Assembly: GCA_026712715.1 (NCBI GenBank)
Contig: JAPOPW010000002.1
Coordinates: 25,900 to 89,899 of the forward strand
Direction of reading: 5' to 3'
DNA length: 64,000 nucleotides
From: Immundisolibacterales bacterium
GTDB lineage: Bacteria > Pseudomonadota > Gammaproteobacteria > HK1
Of this stretch, positions 1 to 8,689 are shown piece by piece; within the stretch, counting starts at the first letter, position 1; each line of letters opens with the position of its first letter. The position numbers and the translations under genes were made by a program. Below the pieces are notes generated by a model. That model did not search any database, was not told where the DNA came from, and saw nothing but the letters and a program-made list of their open reading frames with translations.

Positions 1-2
1 CG

Positions 3-413
3 CTGCACGAAGTCATCGACGCCCACGATCCGGCCCTCGCGGCCGTCGCGAATCCGGACGATCCGGCCTACGCGTCGCACCCCGACGAGGTGGACGTGCC
101 GGTCGCGGCGGGGGATGTGGTGATCGCCGATGCGCGGCTCGTGCACGGGGCCCACCCCAACCGGAGCGGCGAGGAGCGAACCAACATCACCTTGTGGTGG
201 CATCCGGACTACGCTTCCCTGCCGTTCGGGATCCGGGCCCGTCTGTGGGGCGTCGTCGAACGCGAAGGCGTCGATACCGACGCGCCCGGCGAAGCGTCGC
301 TGCGCCCGCACGAGTGGCCCGAGCCGTGGCGCGGCCAGGTCCTGCCCTTCATGGCCGGGAACCCCGGGCCGGGCGAGCCGGAACCCTGGGTCCGCACCCC
401 CCGCTTCGACTAG
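3..413 (+). CDS. Phytanoyl-CoA dioxygenase (PhyH) family protein, C-terminal part
   Basis: The 5' end lies outside the window, so only the last ~136 residues are visible. PhyH proteins are Fe(II)/2-oxoglutarate oxygenases. The visible part holds the distal metal-site histidine context (DARLVHGAHPNRS) followed by an Arg and the TLWWHPDY strand typical of the C-terminal half of the double-stranded beta-helix. The upstream HxD half of the metal site would be outside the window. The substrate cannot be inferred. The gene reads toward rpmB but is separated from it by about 280 bases and a candidate promoter, so it is probably not co-transcribed with it. Confidence 0.7.
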   Translation: MHEVIDAHDPALAAVANPDDPAYASHPDEVDVPVAAGDVVIADARLVHGAHPNRSGEERTNITLWWHPDYASLPFGIRARLWGVVEREGVDTDAPGEASLRPHEWPEPWRGQVLPFMAGNPGPGEPEPWVRTPRFD

Positions 414-642
414 TTTCCGAGGCACGCACCCGCCCGGGGCGCGTCCACCGGCCACGTTCACCCGGTGCGGCACGAGCAGGACCGCCGTCCCGCCGCAGGC
501 TTCCCCGAATCTCGTCCGCCGGATCTCCTTCAGCCCTTGCGTCCTGGGCATGGGGCACCTCCCCGGTGCCCATCAAACCGGACAACTCATGTGGCAATAC
601 ACCGGACAGACCATTTGCTCCTGACATCCGCGCCCGTTCGCC

Positions 643-671
643 TTGCCCGCGGCCGGCCGGACTGATATAAA
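643..671 (+). promoter_or_regulatory. Candidate sigma-70 promoter of rpmB-rpmG
   Basis: TTGCCC at 643-648 and TATAAA at 666-671 are separated by exactly 17 bases. The predicted start point falls about 20 bases before the rpmB ATG. Spacing and position fit well; no experimental support is available. Confidence 0.55.
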
Positions 672-696
672 GCGCGCCTCTTGCGAGGGGAGTGTC

Positions 697-933
697 ATGT
701 CCAGGGTCTGTCAGGTCACCGGTAAGCGGCCGATGAGCGGCAACCACGTGTCGCACGCGAACAACAAGACCAAGCGTCGGTTCCTGCCGAACGTGCACAG
801 CCACCGCTTCTGGGTGGAGAGCGAGCAGCGCTGGGTGAAGCTCCGGGTTTCGACCAAGGGCCTTCGCAATATCGACAAGCTGGGGATCGACGCGGTGCTC
901 GCGGACTTGCGGCGCCAGGGCGTCAAGGTCTGA
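697..933 (+). CDS. rpmB: 50S ribosomal protein L28
   Basis: A 78-residue protein of the usual bacterial L28 length, part of the large ribosomal subunit. The N-terminus [20 protein letters not shown] is the family signature, followed by the basic [10 protein letters not shown] stretch. The ATG at 697 is chosen because it gives the canonical N-terminus and has a GAGGGGAG Shine-Dalgarno just upstream. An in-frame extension to 643 runs through the promoter and is unlikely to be translated. The gene lies 49 bases before rpmG, the standard L28-L33 pairing in Gammaproteobacteria. All four zinc-ribbon cysteines found in some L28 proteins are absent except C5, so this is the zinc-free type. Confidence 0.97.
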   Translation: MSRVCQVTGKRPMSGNHVSHANNKTKRRFLPNVHSHRFWVESEQRWVKLRVSTKGLRNIDKLGIDAVLADLRRQGVKV

Positions 934-982
934 ACCGGGACCTGAAAACGGTTCCGAACGAACAACGGAAGGGACAGCCGCG

Positions 983-1138
983 ATGCGCGACAAGATCAAG
1001 CTCGTCTCGAGCGCCGGTACCGGCCACTACTACACCACCACGAAGAACAAGCGGACCATGGAAGGCAAGCTCGAGCTCAAGAAGTACGACCCGGTCGTGC
1101 GCAAGCACGTGATCTACAAGGAAGCGAAGATCAAGTAA
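983..1138 (+). CDS. rpmG: 50S ribosomal protein L33
   Basis: This 51-residue protein, too short for many ORF callers, matches L33 along its whole length: [20 protein letters not shown] at the start, then the [17 protein letters not shown] core and a Lys-rich end. It is the cysteine-free (C-) form of L33, which does not need zinc. A GGAAGGGA Shine-Dalgarno sits about 10 bases before the ATG. It is co-oriented with rpmB and almost certainly in the same transcript. No convincing rho-independent terminator is visible in the 79 bases between its stop and the 3' end of the convergent tatC. Confidence 0.95.
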   Translation: MRDKIKLVSSAGTGHYYTTTKNKRTMEGKLELKKYDPVVRKHVIYKEAKIK

Positions 1139-1217
1139 CCGCCGCTTCTCCCGGGCGGTGCGCCGCGCGCACGGCCCGACCGGCCTGGCAACTACCGCCT
1201 TCCCCCGCCGCGGCCAC

Positions 1218-2162
1218 TCAGTCCGCGGTGCCGGCCTCTCCTTCCTCCTCGCCGGCCTCCTGCTCCGACTTGATGTAGAGGCGGCACATCACGAGCCCGA
1301 GCTCGAACAGCACCCACATGGGGAGCGCGAGCAGGGTTTGCGAAATGACGTCCGGCGGCGTCAGCAGCATCCCGAGAACGAACGCGCTCAGGATCACGTA
1401 GGCCCGCTTCTTGCGCAGGTCCGCGACGGTGGTGAGCCCTGCGGAGACGATGAGGAAGGTCGCCACCGGGACTTCGAAGGCGATTCCGAAAGCGAAGAAG
1501 AGCTTGATGCAGAAGTCGAGGTAGCGCCCGATGTCGGTCGCGACGGTGATCCCTTCCGGCGCCGCACCGATGAAGAACTGGAACATGAGCGGAAAGACGA
1601 GGTAGTAGGCGAAGGCCATTCCGACGAAGAAGAGCACGGTGCTGCTGACGAGGAGCGGGAGCGCGAGCCGCTGCTCCTTCATGTACAGGCCGGGCGCGAT
1701 GAAGCTCCACGCCTGGTGCAGGGCGACCGGGATCGTGAGGGCGACGGCGGTGATGAACGCGAGCTTGAACGGGGTCAGGAAGGGTGACGCGACCTCGGTC
1801 GCGATCATCGTGCTGCCCTCGGGGAGCCGTTCGATGAGGGGTAGCGCCAGCAGGGTGTAGAGCTCGTCGGCGAACGGCAGGCAGGCGACGAACACCACCC
1901 CGATCGCAAGCACGACCCGCAGGAGCCGGTTGCGCAGCTCGGTGAGGTGCTCGACGAGGGTCATCTCGGTCTTGTTCACCGAGTCTTCCCCGTCGTCCTC
2001 CGGGGGCGAGTCGGGGGAGCTCGAAGCGGCGGAGCCGTTCTCGTCGCCGGGGGGATCCGGTGGCGCGGCGGGTCCGTTCCCGGACTCGGGCTGCGTACCC
2101 TCCTCCGCGGTGGCTTCGCCGGCCGCGGATTCGTCGCTCTCAGGGGGCCGCGGTTCGCTCAT
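1218..2162 (-). CDS. tatC: Twin-arginine translocase subunit TatC
   Basis: TatC is the polytopic membrane receptor for folded proteins carrying twin-arginine signals. The core begins at residue 67 with MTLVEHLTELRNRLL, the TatC hallmark, and continues with six hydrophobic segments ending in a short acidic tail. Before it lies an unusual 66-residue Glu/Pro/Ser/Asp-rich cytoplasmic extension. I keep the start at 2162 because a GGAG Shine-Dalgarno lies 5 bases upstream and it overlaps the end of tatB by 23 bases, consistent with coupled translation. An internal start at about 1964 would give the canonical length but has only weak Shine-Dalgarno support. It is the last gene of hisIE-tatA-tatB-tatC. 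Confidence 0.95.
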   Translation of the reverse strand: MSEPRPPESDESAAGEATAEEGTQPESGNGPAAPPDPPGDENGSAASSSPDSPPEDDGEDSVNKTEMTLVEHLTELRNRLLRVVLAIGVVFVACLPFADELYTLLALPLIERLPEGSTMIATEVASPFLTPFKLAFITAVALTIPVALHQAWSFIAPGLYMKEQRLALPLLVSSTVLFFVGMAFAYYLVFPLMFQFFIGAAPEGITVATDIGRYLDFCIKLFFAFGIAFEVPVATFLIVSAGLTTVADLRKKRAYVILSAFVLGMLLTPPDVISQTLLALPMWVLFELGLVMCRLYIKSEQEAGEEEGEAGTAD

Positions 2163-2877
2163 CTTGCTCCGCTGGCGGCGCCTCCGCGCTCTCGATCATC
2201 GCGGCCGCCGCCGCGTCGTCCGCCCGGCCGTTGGGACGTGCCGCCCCGGCCGGCGTCACCGTGCCGGCCGGCGGTTCGCTCACCGCCGCCGACGCGCCGG
2301 GGCCGGCCGCTTCCTCTGCAGATGCAATGTCCACCGGTGCCTCGGACCCGTTCGGGGCGTTCGCCACGGCCCGCGAATCCGGACCGCCCGGCGCGGACGG
2401 CTCGACGGGCTCGGACTCTCCCGTTCCCGGCTCGGGCGCATTCCCGGCCGCGAGCCCCGGGGGCTCCGATCCGGCCCCGGAATCCGTCTCCACGGCCGAA
2501 GCGGGCGGGGCGTCGGCGGTCCCGGCGGGAACTTCCGACCCGGATTCGCCCGACCCGGACTTCAACGACTCGGGCTTCTCCGGTCCCGGCTTCCCGGCGT
2601 CGGACTCGACCGGCTTCGCGACGTCGCCGGCGAAGTCTTCCACCTCCTTGCGGACATCCGAAAGCACGTTGGTGGGCGAGTACTCCTTCGCCGCCTTCCG
2701 GAGCTCTTCCGCCCGCACCTCGCGTTCGATGTCGGCCCGCACCTGACCGACGATCCGCTGCGCCCTGCCGACCCACACGCCCACCGTCCGCACGAGTCCG
2801 GGGAGCCGGCTCGGCCCAACCACGAGCAGCGCGACGACGCCGAGCAGGGCGAGCTCGAGAAACCCGACCTCGAACAT
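2140..2877 (-). CDS. tatB: Sec-independent translocase protein TatB
   Basis: TatB forms the substrate-receptor complex with TatC. The start MFEVGFLELALLGVVALLVV, then GPSRLPG and an amphipathic helix to about residue 65, are the family pattern with one N-terminal membrane helix. At 245 residues it is longer than the usual 120-180: residues ~90-245 form a low-complexity Ala/Pro/Gly/Ser/Glu-rich tail. tatB lies 30 bases downstream of tatA and overlaps tatC by 23 bases. The acidic tail of TatB and the acidic head of TatC are encoded back to back, suggesting expansion of low-complexity sequence at this junction. Confidence 0.93.
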   Translation of the reverse strand: MFEVGFLELALLGVVALLVVGPSRLPGLVRTVGVWVGRAQRIVGQVRADIEREVRAEELRKAAKEYSPTNVLSDVRKEVEDFAGDVAKPVESDAGKPGPEKPESLKSGSGESGSEVPAGTADAPPASAVETDSGAGSEPPGLAAGNAPEPGTGESEPVEPSAPGGPDSRAVANAPNGSEAPVDIASAEEAAGPGASAAVSEPPAGTVTPAGAARPNGRADDAAAAAMIESAEAPPAEQDERTAAP

Positions 2878-2907
2878 CGGCTCGCCGCCTTCCGGCGCCG
2901 AGGCGGC

Positions 2908-3147
2908 TCAGGCCCGCTCGCGCGGCTTCTCCGCGACCTCCCCGTCGATCACGGTTCCCGCCGCGGTCTGCTCGATCCGGTCCGCGTCCTCCGCCTCGTC
3001 CTTGCCCTCCTTGATCGACGAGCGGAACCCCTTGATCGCGGTGCCGAGGTCCGATCCGAGGGAGCGCAGACGCTTGCCGCCGAACAGCAGCAGGACGATC
3101 CCGAATATGATCAGCAACTGCCAGATACTGATTCCGCCGAGTCCCAT
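2908..3147 (-). CDS. tatA: Sec-independent translocase protein TatA
   Basis: A 79-residue protein with the TatA layout: one N-terminal membrane helix (GISIWQLLIIFGIVLLLFGG), the FGGKRLRSLGSDLG hinge, an amphipathic helix (TAIKGFRSSIKEG) and a charged tail. TatA oligomerises to form the protein-conducting element of the Tat translocase. Length is normal. It lies between hisIE (54 bases upstream) and tatB (30 bases downstream), all on the minus strand. The hisIE-tatABC arrangement is common in Gammaproteobacteria. Confidence 0.96.
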   Translation of the reverse strand: MGLGGISIWQLLIIFGIVLLLFGGKRLRSLGSDLGTAIKGFRSSIKEGKDEAEDADRIEQTAAGTVIDGEVAEKPRERA

Positions 3148-3201
3148 TCCGGCCTCCGTGGCGCCCGTGCGCCGTATCGATTGAATGTCGTGCCGCGCCG
3201 G

Positions 3202-3942
3202 TCAGTCCGGCCCGGCTCGTGTCGCCTTCTCGGCGAGCCCGGAACGTCCGGCCCGCCGGTCGAGCTCCTGGAGCACATCTTCGGGTCCGAGCCCGAAATT
3301 GGCAAGCATGACCATGGTGTGGTACCAGAGGTCCGCTGTCTCCGCGACGACCCGCGACGGTTCGCCGTCCTTCGCCGCAAGCACCGTTTCGGTCGCTTCC
3401 TCGCCCACCTTCTTGAGGATCGCGTCGAGCCCGCGCGCGTAGAGGCGTGCGGTCCAGGAAGTGCCGGGATCCGCCGACTTGCGCTCCTCCAGTCGCCTCG
3501 CGAGGCTCTCGAGAGCGCCGGACGGCAGGCGCCCGTCCCCCTCCGCCGCCGCGCGAGGGTCCCCGCCCTCCACGGGCTGGAAGAAGCAGCTCCGGCGACC
3601 CGTGTGGCAGGCGCCGCCCCCCACCTGGTCCACCGCGACGAGCAGGGCATCCCCGTCGCAATCGAGCCGGATTCCGCGCACCCGCTGCACGTTGCCCGAG
3701 GTCTCTCCCTTGCGCCAGATCGTCCCCCGCGAGCGCGACCAGAACACGGTGCGTCCCTCCTCCAGGGTGAGCGCGAGACTCTCGCGGCTCATCCATGCGA
3801 GCATGAGCACATCGCCCCGGACCGCGTCCTGGACGATTGCCGGAACCAGTCCGTCCGCATTCCAGCGAACGGAATCCAGCCGGCACGCGCCGGCCGGAGG
3901 CGGGCTCCCTTCGCGTGCGTTGGCGGACACATCCAGGTCCAT
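3202..3942 (-). CDS. hisI: Bifunctional phosphoribosyl-AMP cyclohydrolase / phosphoribosyl-ATP pyrophosphatase
   Basis: This 246-residue protein fuses the second and third steps of histidine biosynthesis (HisIE type). The N-terminal HisI half (~20-135) shows [21 protein letters not shown], the metal-binding DCDGDALL and the zinc cysteine motif [14 protein letters not shown]. The C-terminal HisE half (~145-240) has the MazG-like metal site [17 protein letters not shown] and [11 protein letters not shown]. In many Gammaproteobacteria hisI and hisE are separate genes before tatA; here they are fused. It heads the minus-strand run into tatABC. About 20 extra residues precede the HisI domain, so the true start could lie slightly downstream. 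Confidence 0.95.
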   Translation of the reverse strand: MDLDVSANAREGSPPPAGACRLDSVRWNADGLVPAIVQDAVRGDVLMLAWMSRESLALTLEEGRTVFWSRSRGTIWRKGETSGNVQRVRGIRLDCDGDALLVAVDQVGGGACHTGRRSCFFQPVEGGDPRAAAEGDGRLPSGALESLARRLEERKSADPGTSWTARLYARGLDAILKKVGEEATETVLAAKDGEPSRVVAETADLWYHTMVMLANFGLGPEDVLQELDRRAGRSGLAEKATRAGPD

Positions 3943-4063
3943 GCTCCGAGGGGCGGGCGATCATACACCCGGCCGGCGACAGGCGCTTGACCGGGCTACC
4001 GGCCGGCCGGAGAATCCCGGCTCCGCAGCTCTACTCGACGGATTGCGACCGGAGTTGAATCTC

Positions 4064-5014
4064 ATGCAGATACGCAAGGTTTGCGTTCTCGGCGGCTCGG
4101 GCTTCGTCGGCCGCAGCATCTGCGCCGAGCTTGCCCGGCGCGGGGTGGCGGTCCGGGTCATGGCCCGGCGACGCGAGCGGGCACGCCACCTGCTCGTGTT
4201 CCCGCGCCTGGAGCTCGTCGAGGGGAGCTGCCACTTCGCACCGGACCTCGCCGGTGCGTTCAACGGCTGCGACGCCGTCATCAACCTGGTCGGTATTCTG
4301 CATCCGGACGGAGAGTCGACGTTCGAGCGAGTGCACGCGGAGCTGCCGGCCCTCGTCGCACGGGTGTGCCGCGAGCGCGCGGTGCCGCGCCTCGTTCACA
4401 TGAGCTCGCTCGGTGCTTCGCGGGATGCGCCGAGCGAGTATCTCCGGACCAAGGGGAGGGGGGAGGACGCGGCGCATGCGGGAGCCGGAGTCTTCACCAC
4501 GAGCTTCCGACCGTCCGTCGTCTTCGGCCCGGGCGACGGGCTCTTCAACCGGTTCGCGGGAATCCTCCGGATCGTTCCGTTCGTCCTTCCCCTCGCGAAG
4601 GCCGATGCCCGGCTGCAGCCGGTTTACGTGGCGGACGTGGCGGCCGCGATGTGCGCTTCGCTCGCCGATCGCGCGACGTTCGCGAAGCGCTACGATCTCG
4701 GCGGCCCCGAAGTGATGACCTTGGCGGGGGTCGTGCGCTACACCGCCGAGGTGCTCGGGCTGCGGCGAATCATCCTTCCACTCGGAGAACGGCTGGGCAC
4801 CATGCAGGCCCGCGTGTTCGAGCGGTTGCCGGGCAAGCTCCTGACCGAGGACAACCTGCGGTCGCTCGGAGTGGACAGCGTGACGGCCCGGAACGGGTTC
4901 GAAGACTTCGGGATCGCGCCGGCGCGCGTGGATTCGATCGTCCCCCGCTATCTCGGCGATCGCGGCCGCCGGGGCCGCAACCAGCGCTTCCAGAGCGCCG
5001 CCCGGCGCGACTGA
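4064..5014 (+). CDS. NDUFA9-like NAD(P)-binding atypical SDR / epimerase
   Basis: A 316-residue Rossmann-fold protein of the extended/atypical short-chain dehydrogenase family, related to the complex I accessory subunit NDUFA9. The nucleotide-binding motif GGSGFVGRSICAEL is at residues 9-22, followed by INLVGIL and the HMSSLGA and FRPSVVFGPGDG segments. The usual catalytic Tyr-x3-Lys appears as Y-LRT-K (SEYLRTKGRGE). Bacterial members are often encoded near polyprenol or quinone genes; here uppP follows, convergently. The ATG at 4064 is chosen because the Rossmann motif begins just after it. In-frame sequence further upstream is antisense to hisIE and is a shadow. Confidence 0.85.
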   Translation: MQIRKVCVLGGSGFVGRSICAELARRGVAVRVMARRRERARHLLVFPRLELVEGSCHFAPDLAGAFNGCDAVINLVGILHPDGESTFERVHAELPALVARVCRERAVPRLVHMSSLGASRDAPSEYLRTKGRGEDAAHAGAGVFTTSFRPSVVFGPGDGLFNRFAGILRIVPFVLPLAKADARLQPVYVADVAAAMCASLADRATFAKRYDLGGPEVMTLAGVVRYTAEVLGLRRIILPLGERLGTMQARVFERLPGKLLTEDNLRSLGVDSVTARNGFEDFGIAPARVDSIVPRYLGDRGRRGRNQRFQSAARRD

Positions 5015-5155
5015 GCCCGCCCCGGCGCCCGCACGGGCGCACGGTTCGGCGGTTCGCCGCCGTCTCCCTTTTCCCGCCCTTCGCCGATTCCCGCCACGGT
5101 ACCTTCGACGGCCCGGATCGAGGGACGGCGTCCCGGGTCGCGGAACGACCGGGCG

Positions 5156-5965
5156 TCATCCCCACGGCGCGAGCAGCGCGAAGAGCACCGCCCCGAGCGC
5201 AATCCGGTACACCGCGAACGGCCAGAGCCCGATTCGGGCGACCAACGCCAGAAACGCGCCGATGCACGCGTAGGCGCCGAACGCGGCCACGATCGCCCCC
5301 AAACCGAACCAGGTCCAGTCGACCGTCCCCGGCGCGGCGGCGAGCTCGACTCCCTTCGCCCCTCCCGCGAGCGCGATGACCGGAACCGCGAGGAGGAAGG
5401 AGAAGCGGGCGGCGGCCCGCGGCGCGAGACCGAGGGCGAGGCCGGCGGTGATGGTGACCCCGGAACGCGAGGCGCCCGGCACGAGGGCGAGGGCCTGGGC
5501 GCACCCGATGAGGACCGCGTCGCGGATGGTGAGGCTCCCTTCGCGGCGGGTTCGCGCCCCCCATCGGTCGGCGGCGAGCAGGAGCAGGGCGAACACCAGG
5601 TTCGCGATCGCGATGACAATCGGTGAGCGAAGGTGCAGCTCGACCGCCTCGCCGGCGAGGAGTCCGGCCGCTCCGACCGGTATCGTTCCGGCGATCACCA
5701 GCCAGGCCATGCGGCTCTCCGGGGCGAAGGGGCGCCCGCGCCACACCGAAGGGCACCACCCGCGCACGAGCGTCGCGAGGTCGCGGCGAAGGTACGCAAC
5801 CACCGCGGCGAGGGATCCGACATGGACCGCGACGTCGAACGCGAGGCCCTGGTCCGGCCAGCCGAGCAGCGCGGGAACGAGGATCAGGTGGGCCGAGCTC
5901 GAGATGGGCAGGAACTCGGTGAGCCCCTGGACGAGGGCGAGGACGATTGCGTGGACGGGTTCCAT
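5156..5965 (-). CDS. uppP: Undecaprenyl-diphosphatase (BacA/UppP family)
   Basis: This 269-residue polytopic membrane enzyme removes a phosphate from undecaprenyl diphosphate to recycle the lipid carrier for peptidoglycan. Both family motifs are present: the Glu-rich GLTEFLPISSSAHLIL near the N-terminus and PGASRSGVTI in the second half. Length matches E. coli UppP (273). Hydrophobic segments cover almost the whole chain. It is followed on the minus strand upstream by the MidA-like methyltransferase gene, with a 29-base gap, suggesting co-transcription. Confidence 0.95.
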   Translation of the reverse strand: MEPVHAIVLALVQGLTEFLPISSSAHLILVPALLGWPDQGLAFDVAVHVGSLAAVVAYLRRDLATLVRGWCPSVWRGRPFAPESRMAWLVIAGTIPVGAAGLLAGEAVELHLRSPIVIAIANLVFALLLLAADRWGARTRREGSLTIRDAVLIGCAQALALVPGASRSGVTITAGLALGLAPRAAARFSFLLAVPVIALAGGAKGVELAAAPGTVDWTWFGLGAIVAAFGAYACIGAFLALVARIGLWPFAVYRIALGAVLFALLAPWG

Positions 5966-5994
5966 GATGGCCTCCGGCAGCGCGTGCCCCGCAA

Positions 5995-7221
5995 TCAGAG
6001 CCGGTCGTCGAGCCGGCGTCCGCTGAACCCCGCGAATCCGTCGGCCGCCCTCTCGCCGAGGCCTCGGCCGAGTCCGAGGACCCGGATCCGCTCGCCCATC
6101 TCACCGGGCAGGGTGAGCTGGCGAACCGCGTGCGCGTTCGCCGCACGTCGAACCGCGACGCTCCTGCCGGTGGCCGGTTCGTCCTCGTCCGGTCCGTTCT
6201 CGGCGAGAAAATCGGTCACCCCGCACCCGATGAGAAACCAGGCCTGGGTGGTGAACCCCACACGGTCCATTCCGGCCGCATCGCCGGCCCGCGCGAGGGC
6301 GCTGAAGTCCACGCTCGCGGTGATGTCCTGGAGGGCGGGGAGGACGAGGGGATCGTCGTGCCAGCGGTGCCGGTAGTGGCACCCGAGGGTGCCCTGTCCG
6401 CGGTCCGGGTGATAGTACTCCGCTTCCCCATAGCCGTAATCGAACACGAGGAGGAGCCCCCGGCGAAGGGGGAACGTGATCGCGTCGAGCCATCCCGGGA
6501 GAGACGGACACCACTCCGACTCGTAGCCGGCCGGTCCGAGCGGACGGCCGAGCCGTCTCTCCACGGCGCGGACATGGTCGCGGAGGGCGGACCGCGCCGG
6601 CCGCGGCACCCATCGGAATCCGCCGGCATCGAGGCCGACGTGCAGCGATTCCACCCGCTCCGGGGTGAGCCGGAAGCGCTCGACCGGCAACGCGTCGGCG
6701 ACTTCATTCGCGAACACGACTCCGTCGACGGGTTCTTCCGGAATCGCGTCCAGCCACTCCACGCCGAGGGTTCCGAGGCGCCGCCGCTGCCGATCCCGGA
6801 GGTCGGGGCTCGTCTCCAGGATCCGGTAGCGGCGCGGGTTCGCGCCACGGCGCGAGAGCTCCGTGAGGCAGCTCTCGGCGAAGGCGCCGGTCCCGCCTCC
6901 GAGCTCGAGGATCTCGCCTCCACCAAGGAGTTCCAGGACCGATTCGACCTGCCGGGCGACGCTGCGCCCGAACAGGGGCGAGATTTCGGGGGCGGTGACG
7001 AAGTCGCCCTCCGGTCCGAACTTCGCGGAACCCGCCGTGTAGTATCCGAGCCCCGGAGCGTTGAGACACAGCTCCATGTAGTCGGAGAAGGGAATGGGTC
7101 CCTGCGCCTCGATACGGCCGCGAATGTGGTGCGCCGTCCGCCGGCCGTGGGCGACCGCCTCCGGGGAGGGATGGGGAAGCCCGGCCGGCCGGAACGGATC
7201 GAACACCACAGCGTCCGTCAT
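5995..7221 (-). CDS. SAM-dependent methyltransferase, MidA/NDUFAF7 family (DUF185)
   Basis: A 408-residue protein homologous to NDUFAF7/MidA arginine methyltransferases, which in mitochondria act in complex I assembly. Diagnostic segments: IPFSDYMELCLNAPGLGYY near residue 43, GDFVTAPEISPLFG, the SAM-binding ILELGGGTGAF around residue 103, and FANEVADALPVERF. DUF185 members usually read FGEL or ILEIGAGSG at the SAM loop, so this is a good match. Its partner on mitochondrial complex I (NDUFA9-like) is encoded two genes away, an interesting coincidence. It is divergent from the pteridine reductase gene, with 35 bases between start codons. Confidence 0.9.
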   Translation of the reverse strand: MTDAVVFDPFRPAGLPHPSPEAVAHGRRTAHHIRGRIEAQGPIPFSDYMELCLNAPGLGYYTAGSAKFGPEGDFVTAPEISPLFGRSVARQVESVLELLGGGEILELGGGTGAFAESCLTELSRRGANPRRYRILETSPDLRDRQRRRLGTLGVEWLDAIPEEPVDGVVFANEVADALPVERFRLTPERVESLHVGLDAGGFRWVPRPARSALRDHVRAVERRLGRPLGPAGYESEWCPSLPGWLDAITFPLRRGLLLVFDYGYGEAEYYHPDRGQGTLGCHYRHRWHDDPLVLPALQDITASVDFSALARAGDAAGMDRVGFTTQAWFLIGCGVTDFLAENGPDEDEPATGRSVAVRRAANAHAVRQLTLPGEMGERIRVLGLGRGLGERAADGFAGFSGRRLDDRL

Positions 7222-7256
7222 CCGCCGGCCTCGCCGGCGCCGCTCCCGGGGCCACG

Positions 7257-7985
7257 ATGGCTGAGCGGGTCGCCCTCGTGACGGGAGCCGCGCGCCGCGT
7301 GGGGGCGCGGATCGTCCGCGAGCTGCACGCGGCCGGCATGTCGGTGGCGATTCACTTCCATCGTTCGCGCCGGGACGCCGAGACCCTTCGCGAAGAGCTC
7401 GAGGACGCCCGGCCGGGGACCGCGATGACGGTGGCCGCGGACCTCGTCGAGCCGGGCGGGCCCGCGTCCGTGGTGGCGGCGGCCGGCGAGCGTTGGGGAC
7501 GGCTCGACGTCCTGGTCAACAACGCCTCCACCTTCTATCCGACCCCGGTCGGCGAGGCGACGGAATCCGAGTGGAACGACCTCCTCGGCTCCAATCTCGC
7601 CGCGCCGTTCTTCCTCGCGCAGGCCGCCACGCCCCTGCTACGCGCCGTTCGCGGGTCCATCGTGAACATCGCCGACGTGTACGGCCATCGTCCCCTTGCC
7701 GGCCATCCGATCTACTCCGCCGCGAAGGCGGGTCTCGTCATGCTCACCCGCTCTCTTGCGCTCGAGCTCGGTCCGGAGGTCCGGGTCAACTCGATCTCGC
7801 CGGGGGCGGTCCTGTGGCCGGAAAACGACGAGCCGGACCGGCGGAGGATCATCGCCGAGATCGCCCTCGGGCGTTCGGGAGATCCGGGGGACGTCGCCCG
7901 GGCGGTGCTCTTCCTGGTGCGCGACGCGACGTACGTCACCGGGCAGGACCTCGCGGTGGACGGAGGACGCCTGGTCTCCGGCTGA
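7257..7985 (+). CDS. Pteridine reductase (PTR1/FolM-like SDR)
   Basis: A 242-residue classical SDR. The coenzyme loop TGAARRVG matches the TGx3RxG signature of NADPH-dependent pteridine reductases rather than the usual TGxxxGxG. NNAS, the catalytic Tyr-x3-Lys (YSAAKAG) and SPGAV follow. These enzymes reduce dihydrobiopterin/dihydrofolate and salvage pterins. A folate gene, folB, lies 700 bases downstream on the other strand, which supports a pterin role. The start ATG at 7257 is the only sensible one: the Rossmann strand begins five residues later. Confidence 0.88.
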   Translation: MAERVALVTGAARRVGARIVRELHAAGMSVAIHFHRSRRDAETLREELEDARPGTAMTVAADLVEPGGPASVVAAAGERWGRLDVLVNNASTFYPTPVGEATESEWNDLLGSNLAAPFFLAQAATPLLRAVRGSIVNIADVYGHRPLAGHPIYSAAKAGLVMLTRSLALELGPEVRVNSISPGAVLWPENDEPDRRRIIAEIALGRSGDPGDVARAVLFLVRDATYVTGQDLAVDGGRLVSG

Positions 7986-8113
7986 ACGCCGCACCGCCCT
8001 CCCTTCCGGCTCCCGTGATGCGACCGCTCGGGTCCGCCACCCGATCGAACCGGGCCGGGCAGCCCGGCGCCCGGCGGACGCCCTCCTGCGACCGGCCCCG
8101 GGCGGCGCGGCCC

Positions 8114-8689
8114 TCAATCCGACCGTACGGTGAAACGCGGCCACTCCCGGCTGCCGGGGTTGCGGACGATGTCGCCGGTGTGAGTCCGGAACCGGCCGGC
8201 CCTGCGGTCCGCGAACCACAGCTCGAGGGTCTTGTGCACCACCGGAAACGCGAGCTCGCCCCAGGGGATCTCGTCCTCGGCGAAGAGCTGCACGTCGAGG
8301 CTCTCCTCGCCCGGGTGAAAGTCGGGGTCGAGCAGGCGCGCCCGGTAGTAGACGTGAACCTGGTCGATGTGCGGGATGCTGAAGAGGGTGTAGAGGCTTC
8401 CGAGCGACAGGTTCGCATTCGCTTCCTCGCGCGCCTCCCGGGAAGCCCCTTCCTCCATCGTCTCGCCGCACTCGAGAAAGCCGGCCGGCAAGGTCCAGTA
8501 CCCGTGGCGGGGCTCGATCGCGCGCAGGCAAAGCAGCAGCCTTCCGTCCCACTCGGGGATCGTCCCGACCACCGACTTGGGATTCTGGTAGTGGATGCTC
8601 CCGCAATCGCCGCACACGTGGCGGCGCCGGTTGTCGCCCGCCGGCACCTCGAAAGCGACGCGCGCGCCGCAGGCCGAGCAGAACTTCAC
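8114..8689 (-). CDS. NUDIX hydrolase with N-terminal zinc ribbon
   Basis: A 191-residue protein starting with GTG. Residues 4-29 form a four-cysteine zinc ribbon (C4, C7, C26, C29). The Nudix box GFLECGETMEEGASREAREE shows all catalytic residues of GX5EX7REUXEEXGU. The zinc-ribbon plus Nudix layout is shared with NudC-type NADH pyrophosphatases, but the NudC N-terminal domain is absent, so a nucleoside-diphosphate or ADP-ribose-type substrate is equally possible. The start overlaps the folB stop in a 4-base GTGA, so the two are translationally coupled. In folate synthesis a Nudix enzyme is needed for dihydroneopterin triphosphate, a speculative but attractive link. Confidence 0.88.
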   Translation of the reverse strand: MKFCSACGARVAFEVPAGDNRRRHVCGDCGSIHYQNPKSVVGTIPEWDGRLLLCLRAIEPRHGYWTLPAGFLECGETMEEGASREAREEANANLSLGSLYTLFSIPHIDQVHVYYRARLLDPDFHPGEESLDVQLFAEDEIPWGELAFPVVHKTLELWFADRRAGRFRTHTGDIVRNPGSREWPRFTVRSD

